DNA of 64,000 nucleotides from NCBI GenBank assembly GCA_026196775.1, contig JAPHUD010000006.1:1-64000 (forward strand), given 5' to 3'. Below, piece after piece: positions 8,600 through 18,277 of this stretch. This DNA is from Flavobacteriales bacterium. GTDB lineage: Bacteria > Bacteroidota > Bacteroidia > Flavobacteriales_E > Vicingaceae. The translations under genes were made by a program, and so were the position numbers. The notes under the pieces are model-generated. The model had not been told where the DNA came from. It saw nothing but the letters and a program-made list of their open reading frames with translations, and made no database searches. Each line of letters begins with the position of its first letter. The first letter of the stretch is position 1.

Positions 8600-9805
8600 T
8601 TAATTTTCCATAATTTTAATTTCTACTCTCCTATTAGCACTCATTTCTGCTTCTGACTTTGGGTTTGGATGCAACATTTGCGTATTGCCATAGCCAATAG
8701 ATGCAATTCGAGTAGCTTCAATTCCATTTTCTATCAAATAATTTTTTACAGCTTTAGCCCTGTCTTCAGATAACTGTTGATATTCTTTTGTATTTCTTTG
8801 ATTAGGCCCGTTTACATGACCCTCTACTTCTATTTTTACATTTTTATTAATTTCCATAAATACCAACAATGCTTTTAAATCGCCCGAAGCCTGAGGTAAA
8901 AAAGTTGCTTTATTGCCATAAAACTGAATGTTTCTTAAGTTTACTTTTCTACCTTTTTGTATTTTCTCTAATAATACAGTTTGACTAAAAGTAGTCCTGT
9001 TTGAAGTAATAGTTACTTCTTCAGAATAAATTAAATAACCCGGAGAATTGGTGCTAATCGTAAGTTTGTATTTACGTTGAGGAACGTCAACAGCATAAGT
9101 CATAATATTATTTTTTTCTACCAATTTTTTTCTCAATCCTTCAATAATAATATTACCTGCAACAAGTTTATTAGTTGTTTTGTCTTTAATTTCAATGCTT
9201 AATGAAAGTGTATTGGTTTCGGGAATAACTTCCTCTATTTCAACCTCAGGCTTTTCTCCTGCTATATTTATGGTTAGTGAGTGACTTCCTCCTGCTCTTT
9301 TAGAATTATTTACTACCAATACATATTGTTCGTCTTTTTTTACGGAAAGAAACTTACTATAAGCGTCATTAATTCCGGCAGCTACAAAAGGCTTGCTTCC
9401 TTCTTTAGCAATTCCTGTATTGGCACTTCTGGAAAGATTACTTCTTATAGGAGCAATTTTTTTAACCTCAATTCTTTTACAAAATAAATTTTTATGTTCA
9501 AACAAAAGGAAATCCCAATCGTTGCCTTCATCAAGAGATTGAATATCAAATGACAATTCTCCATCATAAGGAATTGAAATTAAATACCAGATGGTGTTTT
9601 TTTCAATTTCAAAATTTAGTGAATCGTATAAATCATTGCTTTCAAACTCTAGATTGTCTCCATATCCCGAAATGTTTTTAGCTTCATAAAAAGTGTCTGT
9701 AAGGTGCAACATTTTAGAGCAATCGGCATATTGAGCTTGACTATTGTTGAAAAAGCAAAAAAACAATACGAATATAACTATGTGAACAATCTTTAGCATA
9801 AGCAA
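8600..9805 (-). CDS. OmpA-family outer-membrane protein
   Basis: A signal peptide (KIVHIVIFVLFFCFFN to the NSQAQ cleavage region) precedes a beta-rich N-terminal domain with the LTDTFYEAKNISGYGD and WDFLLFEHKN stretches, a carboxypeptidase-regulatory-like segment (LSIEIKDKTTNKLVAGNIII), and a C-terminal OmpA peptidoglycan-binding domain (EVEGHVNGPN ... LSEDRAKAVKNYLIENGI ... RIASIGYGN ... SANRRVEIKI). The expected job is anchoring the outer membrane to the cell wall. The start could be 9805 or the Met at 9799. Its stop abuts tsaB. The OmpA domain is clear; the N-terminal part is not assigned. Confidence 0.85.
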   Translation of the reverse strand: MLMLKIVHIVIFVLFFCFFNNSQAQYADCSKMLHLTDTFYEAKNISGYGDNLEFESNDLYDSLNFEIEKNTIWYLISIPYDGELSFDIQSLDEGNDWDFLLFEHKNLFCKRIEVKKIAPIRSNLSRSANTGIAKEGSKPFVAAGINDAYSKFLSVKKDEQYVLVVNNSKRAGGSHSLTINIAGEKPEVEIEEVIPETNTLSLSIEIKDKTTNKLVAGNIIIEGLRKKLVEKNNIMTYAVDVPQRKYKLTISTNSPGYLIYSEEVTITSNRTTFSQTVLLEKIQKGRKVNLRNIQFYGNKATFLPQASGDLKALLVFMEINKNVKIEVEGHVNGPNQRNTKEYQQLSEDRAKAVKNYLIENGIEATRIASIGYGNTQMLHPNPKSEAEMSANRRVEIKIMEN

Positions 9806-9868
9806 TCTAATCTACAAAATTAAGGATTGTTTATAAAAGAAATTTTCGAGCCAAAAGAAATAGCATAT

Positions 9869-10444
9869 TTACTTTTTCTCTTTCTCCAACGCTTCATCCA
9901 CCAAAGTAAGTTCTTTAAACCACTCTTCTCCAAATCTTCTGATAAGCGGTTCTTTTAAAAATTGATAGGTTTTAACACCAAGCTCTTCTCCTAATGTGCA
10001 AGCATCTTTACAAATATCCCAATAGGCATAATTTACAGCTGTATAATTTGCCACTTTTGAAAGTCGAACAGGAAATAAATGACAAGAAATTGGTTTTTTA
10101 AATGATGTTTTTCCATCTATATAAGCCTGCTCAATAGAGCATTTGGTTATGTTTTGTTCATCAAAAAAGACAAAAGCACATTCTTTTCCATTCACCAATT
10201 GCGTAACATAATCACCATCGGCATCAACAGTATATAAATCTTCTTCTAAAGCAGCTATAGATTTTTCTGACAAATAAGGTTTTACTACTTCAAAAACATT
10301 TTCTAATTCTTCTAATTCTTCATATTCCAGTGGAGCTCCAGCATCTCCTTGTACACAGCAAGCTCCCTTGCATGCATTAAGATTGCACACAAATTTTCTT
10401 TCTAAAATTTCTTCGGAAACAATGGTATCTTGAATTTGAATCAT
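9869..10444 (-). CDS. DUF3109 family Cys-rich protein
   Basis: A 191-residue cytoplasmic protein with the Cys pattern of DUF3109: CNLNACKGACCVQGDAGAPL near residue 20, then CAFVFFDEQNITKCSIEQ, KPISCHLFPVRL and WDICKDACTLGEELG. The family is close in pattern to YkgJ-type zinc- or iron-sulfur-binding proteins, and eight or more Cys are available for a metal cluster. It is widespread in Bacteroidota; its biochemical role is unknown to me. It lies 28 bp downstream of ltaE on the same strand and may be cotranscribed with it. Confidence 0.85.
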   Translation of the reverse strand: MIQIQDTIVSEEILERKFVCNLNACKGACCVQGDAGAPLEYEELEELENVFEVVKPYLSEKSIAALEEDLYTVDADGDYVTQLVNGKECAFVFFDEQNITKCSIEQAYIDGKTSFKKPISCHLFPVRLSKVANYTAVNYAYWDICKDACTLGEELGVKTYQFLKEPLIRRFGEEWFKELTLVDEALEKEKK

Positions 10445-10472
10445 GTATTAATTGAAGATTAGAGATTGGAAA

Positions 10473-11489
10473 TTAAAGATTTTTTAGGATGTCGATGGTT
10501 TTTTCCAACATATCATCAGTAAAATTTAAATGTGTTACCATTCTGATTTGCTGTGGACCAAAAGCGATGGTTAAAATATCTTTTTGCTTTAACTTTTCAA
10601 TGATGTCTGAATGTACGTATTTAGCATTAATGTTAGCCACAACAATATTGGTATCTATAGGCATTAAACTATCAACAAAAGTAAGGTTTTGCAAGGCTTC
10701 GCCCAATTGTTTTGCTCTTTTATGATCATCTTTTAATCGCTCTATGTTATTTTCCAACGCATAAATTCCAGCTGCAGCAATAAACCCTGCCTGACGCATT
10801 CCTCCACCAAATATTTTTCTTATTTGTCGAGCTTTTTTAATGTCCTTTTTGCTGCCTACCAACAATGATCCCACAGGAGCTCCTAACCCTTTCGACAAAC
10901 AAATAGAAATAGTATCAAAAGCATTACCGATATCTATGGCAGTATAATCACTTTCTACAATGGCATTAAAAATTCTGGCTCCATCCAAATGAAATTTCAA
11001 TCCTTTTTCTTTACACAAAGCAGCAATTTCTTTCATCTCATTAAGACTATAAATGCTTCCTCCACCTCTGTTCATGGTATTTTCCAAACTCACTAACTGC
11101 GATTCGGGTTTATGTACATCATCCGGATTAATGGCAGCTAAAACTTGATTAGCTGTTAACCTACCTCTATCACCAGAAATTAGTTTAGTTGCCAACCCTG
11201 AGTTAAATCCAATTCCTCCACCTTCATATTGATAAATGTGAGAAAGTTCATCACAAATTACTTCTCCAGGTGGATTGGTATGTATTTTTATAGCTATTTG
11301 ATTGGTCATAGTCCCTGATGGACAAAAGATACCTGCTTCTTTACCAAACATCTCAGCAGCTAAATTTTCTAATTGGTTAATGGTTTCATCTTCACCAAAA
11401 ACATCATCGCCCACTTTGGCACTCATCATAGCTTCCAACATCTCTGGAGAAGGAAGGGTTACTGTGTCACTTCTTAAATCTATTAACAT
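10473..11489 (-). CDS. ltaE: low-specificity L-threonine aldolase
   Basis: PLP fold-type I enzyme that splits L-threonine or L-allo-threonine into glycine and acetaldehyde. Landmarks: LRSDTVTLPSPEMLEAM at the start, GDDVFGEDETINQLE, FCPSGTMTNQIAI, the LDGARIFNA aspartate, and the Schiff-base Lys in SICLSKGLGAPVGSLL. The full length of 338 residues is normal. It is transcribed away from the SAM riboswitch-metH unit. Threonine-to-glycine flux would feed one-carbon units to methionine synthase, but this link is only inferred from adjacency. Confidence 0.93.
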   Translation of the reverse strand: MLIDLRSDTVTLPSPEMLEAMMSAKVGDDVFGEDETINQLENLAAEMFGKEAGIFCPSGTMTNQIAIKIHTNPPGEVICDELSHIYQYEGGGIGFNSGLATKLISGDRGRLTANQVLAAINPDDVHKPESQLVSLENTMNRGGGSIYSLNEMKEIAALCKEKGLKFHLDGARIFNAIVESDYTAIDIGNAFDTISICLSKGLGAPVGSLLVGSKKDIKKARQIRKIFGGGMRQAGFIAAAGIYALENNIERLKDDHKRAKQLGEALQNLTFVDSLMPIDTNIVVANINAKYVHSDIIEKLKQKDILTIAFGPQQIRMVTHLNFTDDMLEKTIDILKNL

Positions 11490-11594
11490 AAGGCAAAGAT
11501 AAATTTTTAATTTGGTTTTTAAATAAAGATGTATTTAATAGTAATTCAATTGTTATAGACAACATAAAGTAACCAACTGATTTTTAGCAAAAAA

Positions 11595-11625
11595 TTGTAA
11601 GACATTAAAATCTTACTTACATTTG
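11595..11625 (+). promoter_or_regulatory. promoter of the SAM riboswitch-metH transcript
   Basis: TTG at 11595-11597 and TACATTTG at 11618-11625 are spaced 20 bp apart, the Bacteroidota -33/-7 arrangement (TTG, TAnnTTTG). The riboswitch starts about 40 bp downstream. Confidence 0.7.
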
Positions 11626-11664
11626 CATCTCGTTCTTAAGAAATTAATTCGACAGTATGTCGTA

Positions 11665-11788
11665 AATTATCAAGAAAGGCGGAGGGAATAGGCCCTGTGA
11701 AACCTTGGCAACCAACTATAATCTTCGTTTGTTCGAAGTTGGAAAATCGGTGCTAAATCCTATCCCGATAAATCGGGAAAAGATAAGT
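11665..11788 (+). promoter_or_regulatory. SAM-I (S-box) riboswitch
   Basis: The conserved S-box core is present: ATCAAGAAAGGCGGAGGGA, then GGCCCTGTGAAACC and TTGGCAACCA. P1 pairs TTATC (11667-11671) with GATAA (11782-11786); a P3-type hairpin CTTCG/CGAAG and a CCCGAT/ATCGGG hairpin (11764-11777) are also seen. The P1 3' strand with its flank, AGATAAGTAGAA (11781-11792), can instead pair with TTCTGCTTATTCT (11810-11822) in the terminator, with one wobble and one bulge. SAM binding should therefore free the terminator and switch metH off. Confidence 0.95.
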
Positions 11789-11804
11789 AGAAAAATATAA
11801 AAGA

Positions 11805-11838
11805 AACCCTTCTGCTTATTCTAACAGAAGGGTTTTTT
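11805..11838 (+). terminator. riboswitch-controlled terminator before metH
   Basis: AACCCTTCTG (11805-11814) pairs perfectly with CAGAAGGGTT (11825-11834), followed by T residues. It lies between the SAM riboswitch and the metH start and overlaps the antiterminator partner at 11810-11822. Confidence 0.88.
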
Positions 11839-11854
11839 GTTTTATAAACATAAT

Positions 11855-12838
11855 ATGGCAAACATAAAAGAAGAATTAAAAAAACGAATCCTAGTATTGG
11901 ATGGAGCAATGGGTACTATGATTCAGCAATACAAGTTAACTGAAGAAGACTTTAGAGGCGAACGATTTAAAAATCACTCTTGTCCGCTAAAAGGAAATAA
12001 TGATATCCTTTCTATTACCAAACCTGAGGTAATTAAAGCCATTCATAGCAAATATTTAGAAGCGGGTGCCGATATTATAGAAACCAACTCTTTCGGAAGC
12101 ACTTCTATCGCTCAAGAAGACTACCAATTGCAAGGTGCAGTTTATGATATTAATTACGCTTGTGCCAAAATTGCCAAAGAAGTTGCTGAGGAATTCACAA
12201 AAAAAACACCTGAAAAACCTCGTTTTGTAGCAGGTTCTATTGGCCCAACTACTAAATTGGCTTCTATGTCTCCTGACGTAAACGATCCCGGTTTTAGAAA
12301 CATTTCTTTTGACGAGTTACGAATTGCTTTTAAAGAACAAGCTAAAGGATTAATTGAAGGGGGCGCTGACTTATTATTGGTTGAAACCATTACTGACACA
12401 TTAAATGCTAAAGCAGCATTATTAGCAATCAACGAGATTCAACAAGAATTAAATACCAATTTACCTGTAATGATTTCCGGTACCATAACCGATGCCAGTG
12501 GGCGTACACTTTCAGGACAAACTACAGAGGCTTTTTTAATTTCTGTTCAACACTCCAAACCGTTAAGTATAGGGTTAAACTGTGCCTTAGGAGCAGCAGC
12601 CCTTCGCCCCTATTTACAAGTGTTACGTAATAAATCTAATTTTTATGTTTCAGCACACCCTAATGCAGGTTTACCTAACGAAATGGGCGAATATGATGAA
12701 AGTCCCGAACAAATGGCTGCTCAAATTAAAGTTTTCTTAGATGAAGGCTTAGTGGATATTGTTGGTGGTTGTTGCGGAACAACTCCAGAACATATAAAAG
12801 CTATTGCTGAACTAGTGAAAAAATATCCAAAAAACTAA
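11855..12838 (+). CDS. metH: methionine synthase, homocysteine-binding subunit (MetH N-terminal part)
   Basis: The homocysteine S-methyltransferase domain of cobalamin-dependent methionine synthase as a separate 328-residue protein. Visible are [29 protein letters not shown], and the three zinc-binding Cys in GLNCALGA and [11 protein letters not shown] chose ATG 11855 ([10 protein letters not shown]), placed 17 bp after the terminator hairpin. The next gene, 17 bp downstream, holds the remaining domains; the two chains should act together to make methionine. A two-gene MetH is common in Bacteroidota, so this is not read as a frameshift. Controlled by the SAM riboswitch upstream. Confidence 0.95.
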   Translation: MANIKEELKKRILVLDGAMGTMIQQYKLTEEDFRGERFKNHSCPLKGNNDILSITKPEVIKAIHSKYLEAGADIIETNSFGSTSIAQEDYQLQGAVYDINYACAKIAKEVAEEFTKKTPEKPRFVAGSIGPTTKLASMSPDVNDPGFRNISFDELRIAFKEQAKGLIEGGADLLLVETITDTLNAKAALLAINEIQQELNTNLPVMISGTITDASGRTLSGQTTEAFLISVQHSKPLSIGLNCALGAAALRPYLQVLRNKSNFYVSAHPNAGLPNEMGEYDESPEQMAAQIKVFLDEGLVDIVGGCCGTTPEHIKAIAELVKKYPKN

Positions 12839-12855
12839 AAAAATTGCACTAAACC

Positions 12856-15582
12856 ATGAGTTTACACCCTGATTATAAAGGAAAATACACACATAAATGG
12901 GAACATCTTCCTCATTTAACTTTGAGCGGATTAGAACCTTTGATTGTAACACCTGAAACCAATTTTTTAAATATTGGCGAGCGTACCAATGTAGCAGGAT
13001 CGAAGATGTTCTTGCGTTTAATTAACGAAAATAAATTTGACGAAGCACTATCTGTTGCTCGTGAACAAGTAGAAAATGGAGCTCAAATTATCGACATCAA
13101 CATGGATGATGGGTTAATAGATGGAAAAGAAGCGATGGTGAAATTCTTAAAATTAATTGCTGCCGAACCAGATATTTCGAGAGTTCCTATTATGATAGAT
13201 TCTTCCAAATGGGAAATTATTGAAGCAGGATTACAAAACGTGCAAGGAAAAAGTGTAGTAAACTCTATCAGTTTAAAAGAAGGTGAACAGCAATTTATTG
13301 AACAAGCTACCAAAATTTTAAATTATGGAGCAGCCGTAATTGTGATGGCTTTTGATGAAGTTGGCCAAGCAGATTCTTATGAAAGAAGAGTGGAGATTTG
13401 CGAAAAATCGTATCGTATTTTGGTGGATAAAGTAGGTTTTCCTCCTCAAGATATTATTTTCGATCCAAATATTTTTCCTGTAGCAACAGGGATGGAAGAA
13501 CATAGAAAAAATGCGTTGGATTTTTTTAGAGCTACCCGTTGGATTAGAGAAAATCTTCCTGGAGCTCATGTTAGTGGAGGTGTTAGTAATGTTTCTTTTT
13601 CTTTTAGAGGAAACAATGCTGTGAGAGAAGCCATGCATTCTGCATTTTTATACCATGCCATTAATGAAGGAATGGATATGGGAATTGTAAATCCATCTAT
13701 GTTAGAAGTTTATGACAATATCCCTAAAGATTTACTGGACCATGTTGAAGATGTTTTGTTAGACAGAAGAGATGATGCTACAGAACGATTATTAGATTTT
13801 GCCGAGTCTGTGGTAGGTGCTACCAAGGAAAAGAAAAAAGATGATGAATGGAGAAGTTACCCACTACAAGAGCGAATTACACATGCGTTGGTAAAAGGAA
13901 ATGCTGATTTTATTGAGCAAGATGTAGAAGAAGCTCGTCAAATAGTAGATAAACCAATAAATGTAATTGAACAACATTTAATGAACGGTATGAACGTAGT
14001 AGGCGATTTATTTGGATCAGGAAAAATGTTTTTACCTCAAGTGGTAAAGTCTGCCAGAGTAATGAAAAAAGCAGTGGCATATTTATTACCTTATATTGAG
14101 GAAGAAAAACTATTGAACCCAAGTCTATCTGATAGTAATGCAGTAGGAAAGATATTACTTGCAACTGTAAAAGGCGATGTTCATGATATTGGTAAAAACA
14201 TTGTTAGCGTTGTGTTGGCGTGTAATAATTATGAAGTAATTGATTTAGGTGTAATGACTCCCTTAGAAAAAATTATACAAATAGCCAAAGACGAAAAAGT
14301 AGATATTATTGGGCTTTCAGGATTAATTACTCCTTCATTAGATGAAATGGTTTATGTAGCTAAGGAAATGGAAAAAGAGGGTATGGATATTCCATTATTA
14401 ATTGGTGGAGCTACTACTTCTAAAGTACATACCGCAGTAAAAATTGACCAACATTACACCAGCGGACAAGCAGTTTATGTGTTAGATGCTTCTCGTTCGG
14501 TAACTGTGGTAGAAAATTTATTGGGAGAAAAGAAAAATGCTTTTATTCAAAATGTGAAGGAAGAGTATGAACGATTAAGAGAAACTTACAGTAAACGTCA
14601 GCAAACTAAAGAAACGATTAGTTTGGCAGAAGCCAGAAAAAATAAATACCAAATTGACTGGAAAGCAAACCCACCACAAAAACCCAATTTTATTGGCACA
14701 AAAACTTTTTCTAATTACGATTTAAAAGAAATTTCCGAATACATAGATTGGACGCCTTTTTTCAGAACATGGGAGTTAGCAGGAAAATATCCACAGATTT
14801 TAGAAGATGAGGTTGTAGGACAAGAAGCCAAAAGAGTTTTTGCAGATGCTCAAAAAATGCTTCAACAAATTATAACCGAAAAATGGTTGGAAGCTAAAGC
14901 AGTTATTGGTATTTGGGAAGCCAACACAGAAAATGATGATACCATTAAAGTTTATGAAGGAAATAACCCAATTGGTCAGTTGTATCAATTACGCCAGCAA
15001 TCTAAAAAAGCGGCAGGTGTACCTAACATTAGTTTAGCCGACTTTATTGCTCCAAAAGAAAGCGGTTTAAAAGATTATATTGGTGGTTTTGCAGTAACTA
15101 CAGGAATAGGCATAGAAAAACACATTACTCGTTTTGAAGCTGATCATGATGACTATCATTCCATTATGCTAAAAGCATTAGCAGACAGATTGGCTGAGGC
15201 TTTTGCTGAACTGATGCACCAAAAAGTGCGAAAAGAATATTGGGGCTATGCCGCTAATGAAGTATTAGATAACAATGCATTAATTAAAGAAAAATATGTG
15301 GGTATTCGTCCGGCACCGGGTTATCCTGCTTGTCCGAACCATACCTTAAAAACGGATTTATTCCAATTGTTAGATGCTACCAATAAAACAGGAATTGAGT
15401 TAACCGAAAGTTTAGCCATGTACCCAACTGCAGCAGTAAGCGGAATGTATTTTTCCCATCCGGAAAGTAAATATTTTGGTGTAGGAAAAATAGACAAAGA
15501 CCAAGTAGAGGCTTATGCTAAAGCAAATCAGTTAGACTTCGATATTGCTGAACGTTGGTTAGGTTCAGTGTTGAGTTATTAA
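12856..15582 (+). CDS. metH: methionine synthase, methyltetrahydrofolate/cobalamin/activation domains (MetH C-terminal part)
   Basis: A 908-residue protein with the other MetH modules in order: pterin-binding domain ([17 protein letters not shown], then IIDINMDDG), cobalamin-binding cap and domain ([14 protein letters not shown] carries the DxHxxG lower-ligand motif; [13 protein letters not shown] and [12 protein letters not shown] follow), and the SAM-binding reactivation domain ([15 protein letters not shown] near the end). It transfers a methyl group from 5-methyltetrahydrofolate via cobalamin to homocysteine held by the upstream subunit. It is in one operon under the SAM-I riboswitch. No key motif is missing. 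Confidence 0.97.
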   Translation: MSLHPDYKGKYTHKWEHLPHLTLSGLEPLIVTPETNFLNIGERTNVAGSKMFLRLINENKFDEALSVAREQVENGAQIIDINMDDGLIDGKEAMVKFLKLIAAEPDISRVPIMIDSSKWEIIEAGLQNVQGKSVVNSISLKEGEQQFIEQATKILNYGAAVIVMAFDEVGQADSYERRVEICEKSYRILVDKVGFPPQDIIFDPNIFPVATGMEEHRKNALDFFRATRWIRENLPGAHVSGGVSNVSFSFRGNNAVREAMHSAFLYHAINEGMDMGIVNPSMLEVYDNIPKDLLDHVEDVLLDRRDDATERLLDFAESVVGATKEKKKDDEWRSYPLQERITHALVKGNADFIEQDVEEARQIVDKPINVIEQHLMNGMNVVGDLFGSGKMFLPQVVKSARVMKKAVAYLLPYIEEEKLLNPSLSDSNAVGKILLATVKGDVHDIGKNIVSVVLACNNYEVIDLGVMTPLEKIIQIAKDEKVDIIGLSGLITPSLDEMVYVAKEMEKEGMDIPLLIGGATTSKVHTAVKIDQHYTSGQAVYVLDASRSVTVVENLLGEKKNAFIQNVKEEYERLRETYSKRQQTKETISLAEARKNKYQIDWKANPPQKPNFIGTKTFSNYDLKEISEYIDWTPFFRTWELAGKYPQILEDEVVGQEAKRVFADAQKMLQQIITEKWLEAKAVIGIWEANTENDDTIKVYEGNNPIGQLYQLRQQSKKAAGVPNISLADFIAPKESGLKDYIGGFAVTTGIGIEKHITRFEADHDDYHSIMLKALADRLAEAFAELMHQKVRKEYWGYAANEVLDNNALIKEKYVGIRPAPGYPACPNHTLKTDLFQLLDATNKTGIELTESLAMYPTAAVSGMYFSHPESKYFGVGKIDKDQVEAYAKANQLDFDIAERWLGSVLSY

Positions 15583-15608
15583 AAAAGAAGTCAAGATTTA
15601 AAGTCTGA

Positions 15609-15628
15609 GGTTAGAAATATTTCTAACC
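15609..15628. repeat. 20-bp perfect palindrome between metH and the CBS gene
   Basis: GGTTAGAAAT followed at once by its reverse complement ATTTCTAACC, in the gap between two convergent genes. There is no clear T tract, but it may act as a two-way terminator. Confidence 0.45.
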
Positions 15629-15660
15629 TTATGCCTTAATATCTCTGCACGCCTAAACAA

Positions 15661-17034
15661 CTATTTACTACAAGAATCAATAGCTTTAATCATGTCTTGT
15701 TGGGTAATAATATGGTATTTATCCTTATCATAACTTACAATAACGGCTTTTGCTCCCTGCTGAAAATGTTTGGAAACGCTTATCACATCTGTATTTTCAT
15801 CCACCATAGGAAATGGCTCTCCCATAATATTTTTTACAGGAAGTTCTTTTAGTTCAGGATTTTCAAGCAATTTAGCAAATAACTGATTATCGGTTAACGA
15901 GCCTACAAACTTACCATCTTCAATAACAGGTACTTGAGAAATAGCATATTGGTTCATTAAAATAATTACTTGAGAAACAGGTGTGTCAGTAGTTACGGTT
16001 ACTAAATGTTTGCCTTTATGGTCTGAAATTAAATCTAACGCATTAGATTTTTCTTCCTCCAAAAAGCCTCTGTCTCTCATCCAATCATCATTAAACATTT
16101 TACCAACATAACGACTCCCATGATCATGAAATAAAACTACTACCACGTCATCTTTTTTCAATTCATCTTTTAGTTGCAACACCCCTTTAATAGCACTTCC
16201 TGCTGAATTTCCAACAAAAATTCCTTCTTCTTTAGCTAATTTTCTTTGATAAACTGCTGCATCTTTATCGGTTACTTTTTCAAATTTATCAATTACGCTA
16301 AAATCAACATTTTTAGGTAAAATATCTTCACCAATTCCTTCGGTGATGTAAGGATAAATCTCATTTTCATCGAAAATTCCTGTTTCATGGTATTTCTTAA
16401 ACACAGAACCGTAAGTATCTATACCCCAAATTTTAATGTTAGGATTTTTCTCTTTTAAATATTTACCCACACCAGAAACTGTTCCTCCTGTACCTACTCC
16501 TACTACAAAATGAGTGATTTTTCCTTCTGTTTGCTCCCAAATTTCCGGTCCGGTAGTTAAGTAATGTGCTTTTGTATTTGATGGATTATCATACTGATTT
16601 ACATACCAAGAATTAGGAATTTCAGTAGCTAATCGTTTAGAAACAGAATAATACGAACGAGGATCCTCTGGAGACACATTGGTTGGACAAACATGTACTT
16701 CTGCTCCAACAGCTCTTAAAATATCCATCTTTTCTTTACTTTGTTTATCGCTTAACACACAAATTAATTTATATCCTTTTATAATAGCAACTAACGCCAA
16801 GCCCATACCAGTATTTCCGGATGTTCCTTCAATAATAGTTCCTCCCGGTTTTAGTCTGCCATCAGCTTCAGCATCTTCAATCATTTGCAAAGCCATTCTG
16901 TCTTTTACAGAATTTCCCGGATTGGTAGTTTCTACTTTTGCCAACACCAAAGCATTAACATCTTTACAAATTTTATTTAATTTAACCAATGGCGTGTTCC
17001 CTATGGTTTCTAGTATGTTATTGTAATATTTCAT
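15661..17034 (-). CDS. cystathionine beta-synthase-like PLP enzyme with tandem CBS domains
   Basis: A CysK/CBS-type PLP domain (ILETIGNTPLVKLNK, Schiff-base Lys in NPGNSVKDRMALQM, PLP-phosphate loop EGTSGNTGMGLA, GVGTGGTVSGVGKY) is followed by two CBS repeats from about residue 335 (VTTDTPVSQVIILMNQYAIS and ENTDVISVSKHFQQGAKAV). This is the layout of cystathionine beta-synthase, which joins serine and homocysteine; O-acetylserine sulfhydrylase activity is an alternative, but that enzyme normally lacks CBS domains. The CBS pair usually senses adenosyl ligands. It is convergent with metH and uses the same metabolite, homocysteine. A -7 element lies at 17067-17074. Confidence 0.9.
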   Translation of the reverse strand: MKYYNNILETIGNTPLVKLNKICKDVNALVLAKVETTNPGNSVKDRMALQMIEDAEADGRLKPGGTIIEGTSGNTGMGLALVAIIKGYKLICVLSDKQSKEKMDILRAVGAEVHVCPTNVSPEDPRSYYSVSKRLATEIPNSWYVNQYDNPSNTKAHYLTTGPEIWEQTEGKITHFVVGVGTGGTVSGVGKYLKEKNPNIKIWGIDTYGSVFKKYHETGIFDENEIYPYITEGIGEDILPKNVDFSVIDKFEKVTDKDAAVYQRKLAKEEGIFVGNSAGSAIKGVLQLKDELKKDDVVVVLFHDHGSRYVGKMFNDDWMRDRGFLEEEKSNALDLISDHKGKHLVTVTTDTPVSQVIILMNQYAISQVPVIEDGKFVGSLTDNQLFAKLLENPELKELPVKNIMGEPFPMVDENTDVISVSKHFQQGAKAVIVSYDKDKYHIITQQDMIKAIDSCSK

Positions 17035-17066
17035 GAAATAATTTTTCTGAATTTTATAATTGATTG

Positions 17067-17074
17067 CAAAAGTA
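17067..17074 (-). promoter_or_regulatory. -7 element of the CBS gene
   Basis: CAAAAGTA on the plus strand is TACTTTTG on the minus strand, matching TAnnTTTG, 32 bp upstream of the start codon at 17034. Confidence 0.5.
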
Positions 17075-17356
17075 ATAAATAGCTAATACAATAATACACT
17101 CTTTATTGTAATATTAATAGCCCTTCAGCTATCGCGAGTTTTTAACTCTAGATTTAGCAATTTATATTAAACGAAGCGAGTTATGCTACAATAAACTAGC
17201 ACCAACAAGAAGAAGGTTGGGAAGAAAACAGCTACAAGCAGCAATTAATAATATGAAAACTATAAAAAGTCCGATTGAATTACTACATTTGGGATAAAGA
17301 ACACTAGTGTTCTTTATCCGCGTTATATACAATTACCAAAGAAATAAGAATTATAA
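17075..17356. other. gene-free interval with a perfect 28-bp palindrome
   Basis: No credible gene was found. Its main feature is a perfect 28-bp palindrome at 17292-17319 (GGATAAAGAACACT then its reverse complement). Earlier in the interval, short pieces such as TCGCGAGTTTTTAACTC look like remnants of intergenic repeat sequence. It ends with GTTATATAC (17322-17330), which is nearly the reverse complement of GCATATAAC just after the next gene. Confidence 0.5.
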
Positions 17357-18025
17357 TTGAAAAAGTATCTCACATATTTTATCATTTTTTTATCAGGCTT
17401 AGCTATAGGTTCTATTTTAGGAGATTATAAATGGGATTATAAAAGTGAGGAAAGATATTGCCACAAATGTGGGTTGACACAAGTTCTTGAAAAGGAAAAA
17501 TCATTATTTGGCGAATCTACTAAGGGACAATTAGGTGAATATAAAAGTTTCCTTTCTGCCTATTTAGAAGAACCTGGTTCTTGTAATCACGAATGGAATA
17601 GTTATCATCGCTTCCCATTAAATTTAGAATCAAACGATAGCGCTAATCTTGAGAATACAATAGCTAGGATATATTGGTATAATTGGAATGATATGAATGA
17701 ATGGGTTGAAGGTCAACATATCGTTTCCAATATGTATCAAAATAATCCAGTAAAAACTACTGAGCTATTAAAAAAATCATTCAACCCTGATAGTTTAATT
17801 GGGTTTGATGATGTAATTGGAATATTTAATCTGAATTTAAGTTGGGAAGAAAAATGGTCTACCCTTGAGTATTTCGATAATAATTATAATGTTTATAAAA
17901 CTAAAGAAACTGCACAGGCAAACTTCAAAAATACTGATGGTACCATAATAACGACTTGGAATTTTAATGGTGGAAATTATAGAAGAACACCCATAAATTG
18001 GTACAATATTGTTAATTCTCAATAG
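17357..18025 (+). CDS. hypothetical membrane-anchored protein, possible single-gene cassette
   Basis: 222 residues beginning at a TTG codon (KKYLTYFIIFLSGLAIGSIL), giving one N-terminal membrane segment, then a possible metal site with CHKCG near residue 35, a later Cys-His pair (GSCNHEW), and a Trp/Asn-rich C-terminus (FNLNLSWEEKWSTLEYF). I do not recognise a family. The gene stands alone between the palindrome at 17292-17319 and a short near-inverted motif (GTTATATAC at 17322, GCATATAAC at 18030), which looks like an acquired single-gene cassette. Its gene product is probably anchored in the inner membrane. Confidence 0.55.
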   Translation: MKKYLTYFIIFLSGLAIGSILGDYKWDYKSEERYCHKCGLTQVLEKEKSLFGESTKGQLGEYKSFLSAYLEEPGSCNHEWNSYHRFPLNLESNDSANLENTIARIYWYNWNDMNEWVEGQHIVSNMYQNNPVKTTELLKKSFNPDSLIGFDDVIGIFNLNLSWEEKWSTLEYFDNNYNVYKTKETAQANFKNTDGTIITTWNFNGGNYRRTPINWYNIVNSQ

Positions 18026-18245
18026 CAAAAAGCATATAACATTGTGTGAAATCAATATTTGCTCTTTTAGTCTCAAACACATGATTTTACACTAAACGTT
18101 AAAATGCACAAAAAAAATTAACCCCCTTCCCCTTCTCCACAGCTTACCTAAATCATTAATTCAAAATTTAAGGTATTATTCCAAGCAAATGCTTGAAATA
18201 GATAGGGAAACAGTTACGACTTTAACTAATAAATTAACCCCATAA

Positions 18246-18268
18246 AAAAATCCCCAAGTTGGGGATTT
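18246..18268 (-). terminator. Rho-independent terminator of the secreted-protein gene
   Basis: AATCCCCA and TGGGGATT pair around a short loop. On the minus strand the hairpin is followed by a T run (the A run at 18244-18250), just after the stop at 18278. Confidence 0.75.
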
Positions 18269-18277
18269 TATATTTTC

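Noticed and set aside
11855-15582. metH split as a frameshift or broken gene
   Set aside because: Two complete proteins with a clean 17-bp spacer; a two-gene MetH is normal in Bacteroidota.
17075-17356. Transposase remnant or insertion sequence
   Set aside because: No frame with transposase motifs and no target-site duplication; only the palindrome and short repeat-like strings are real.
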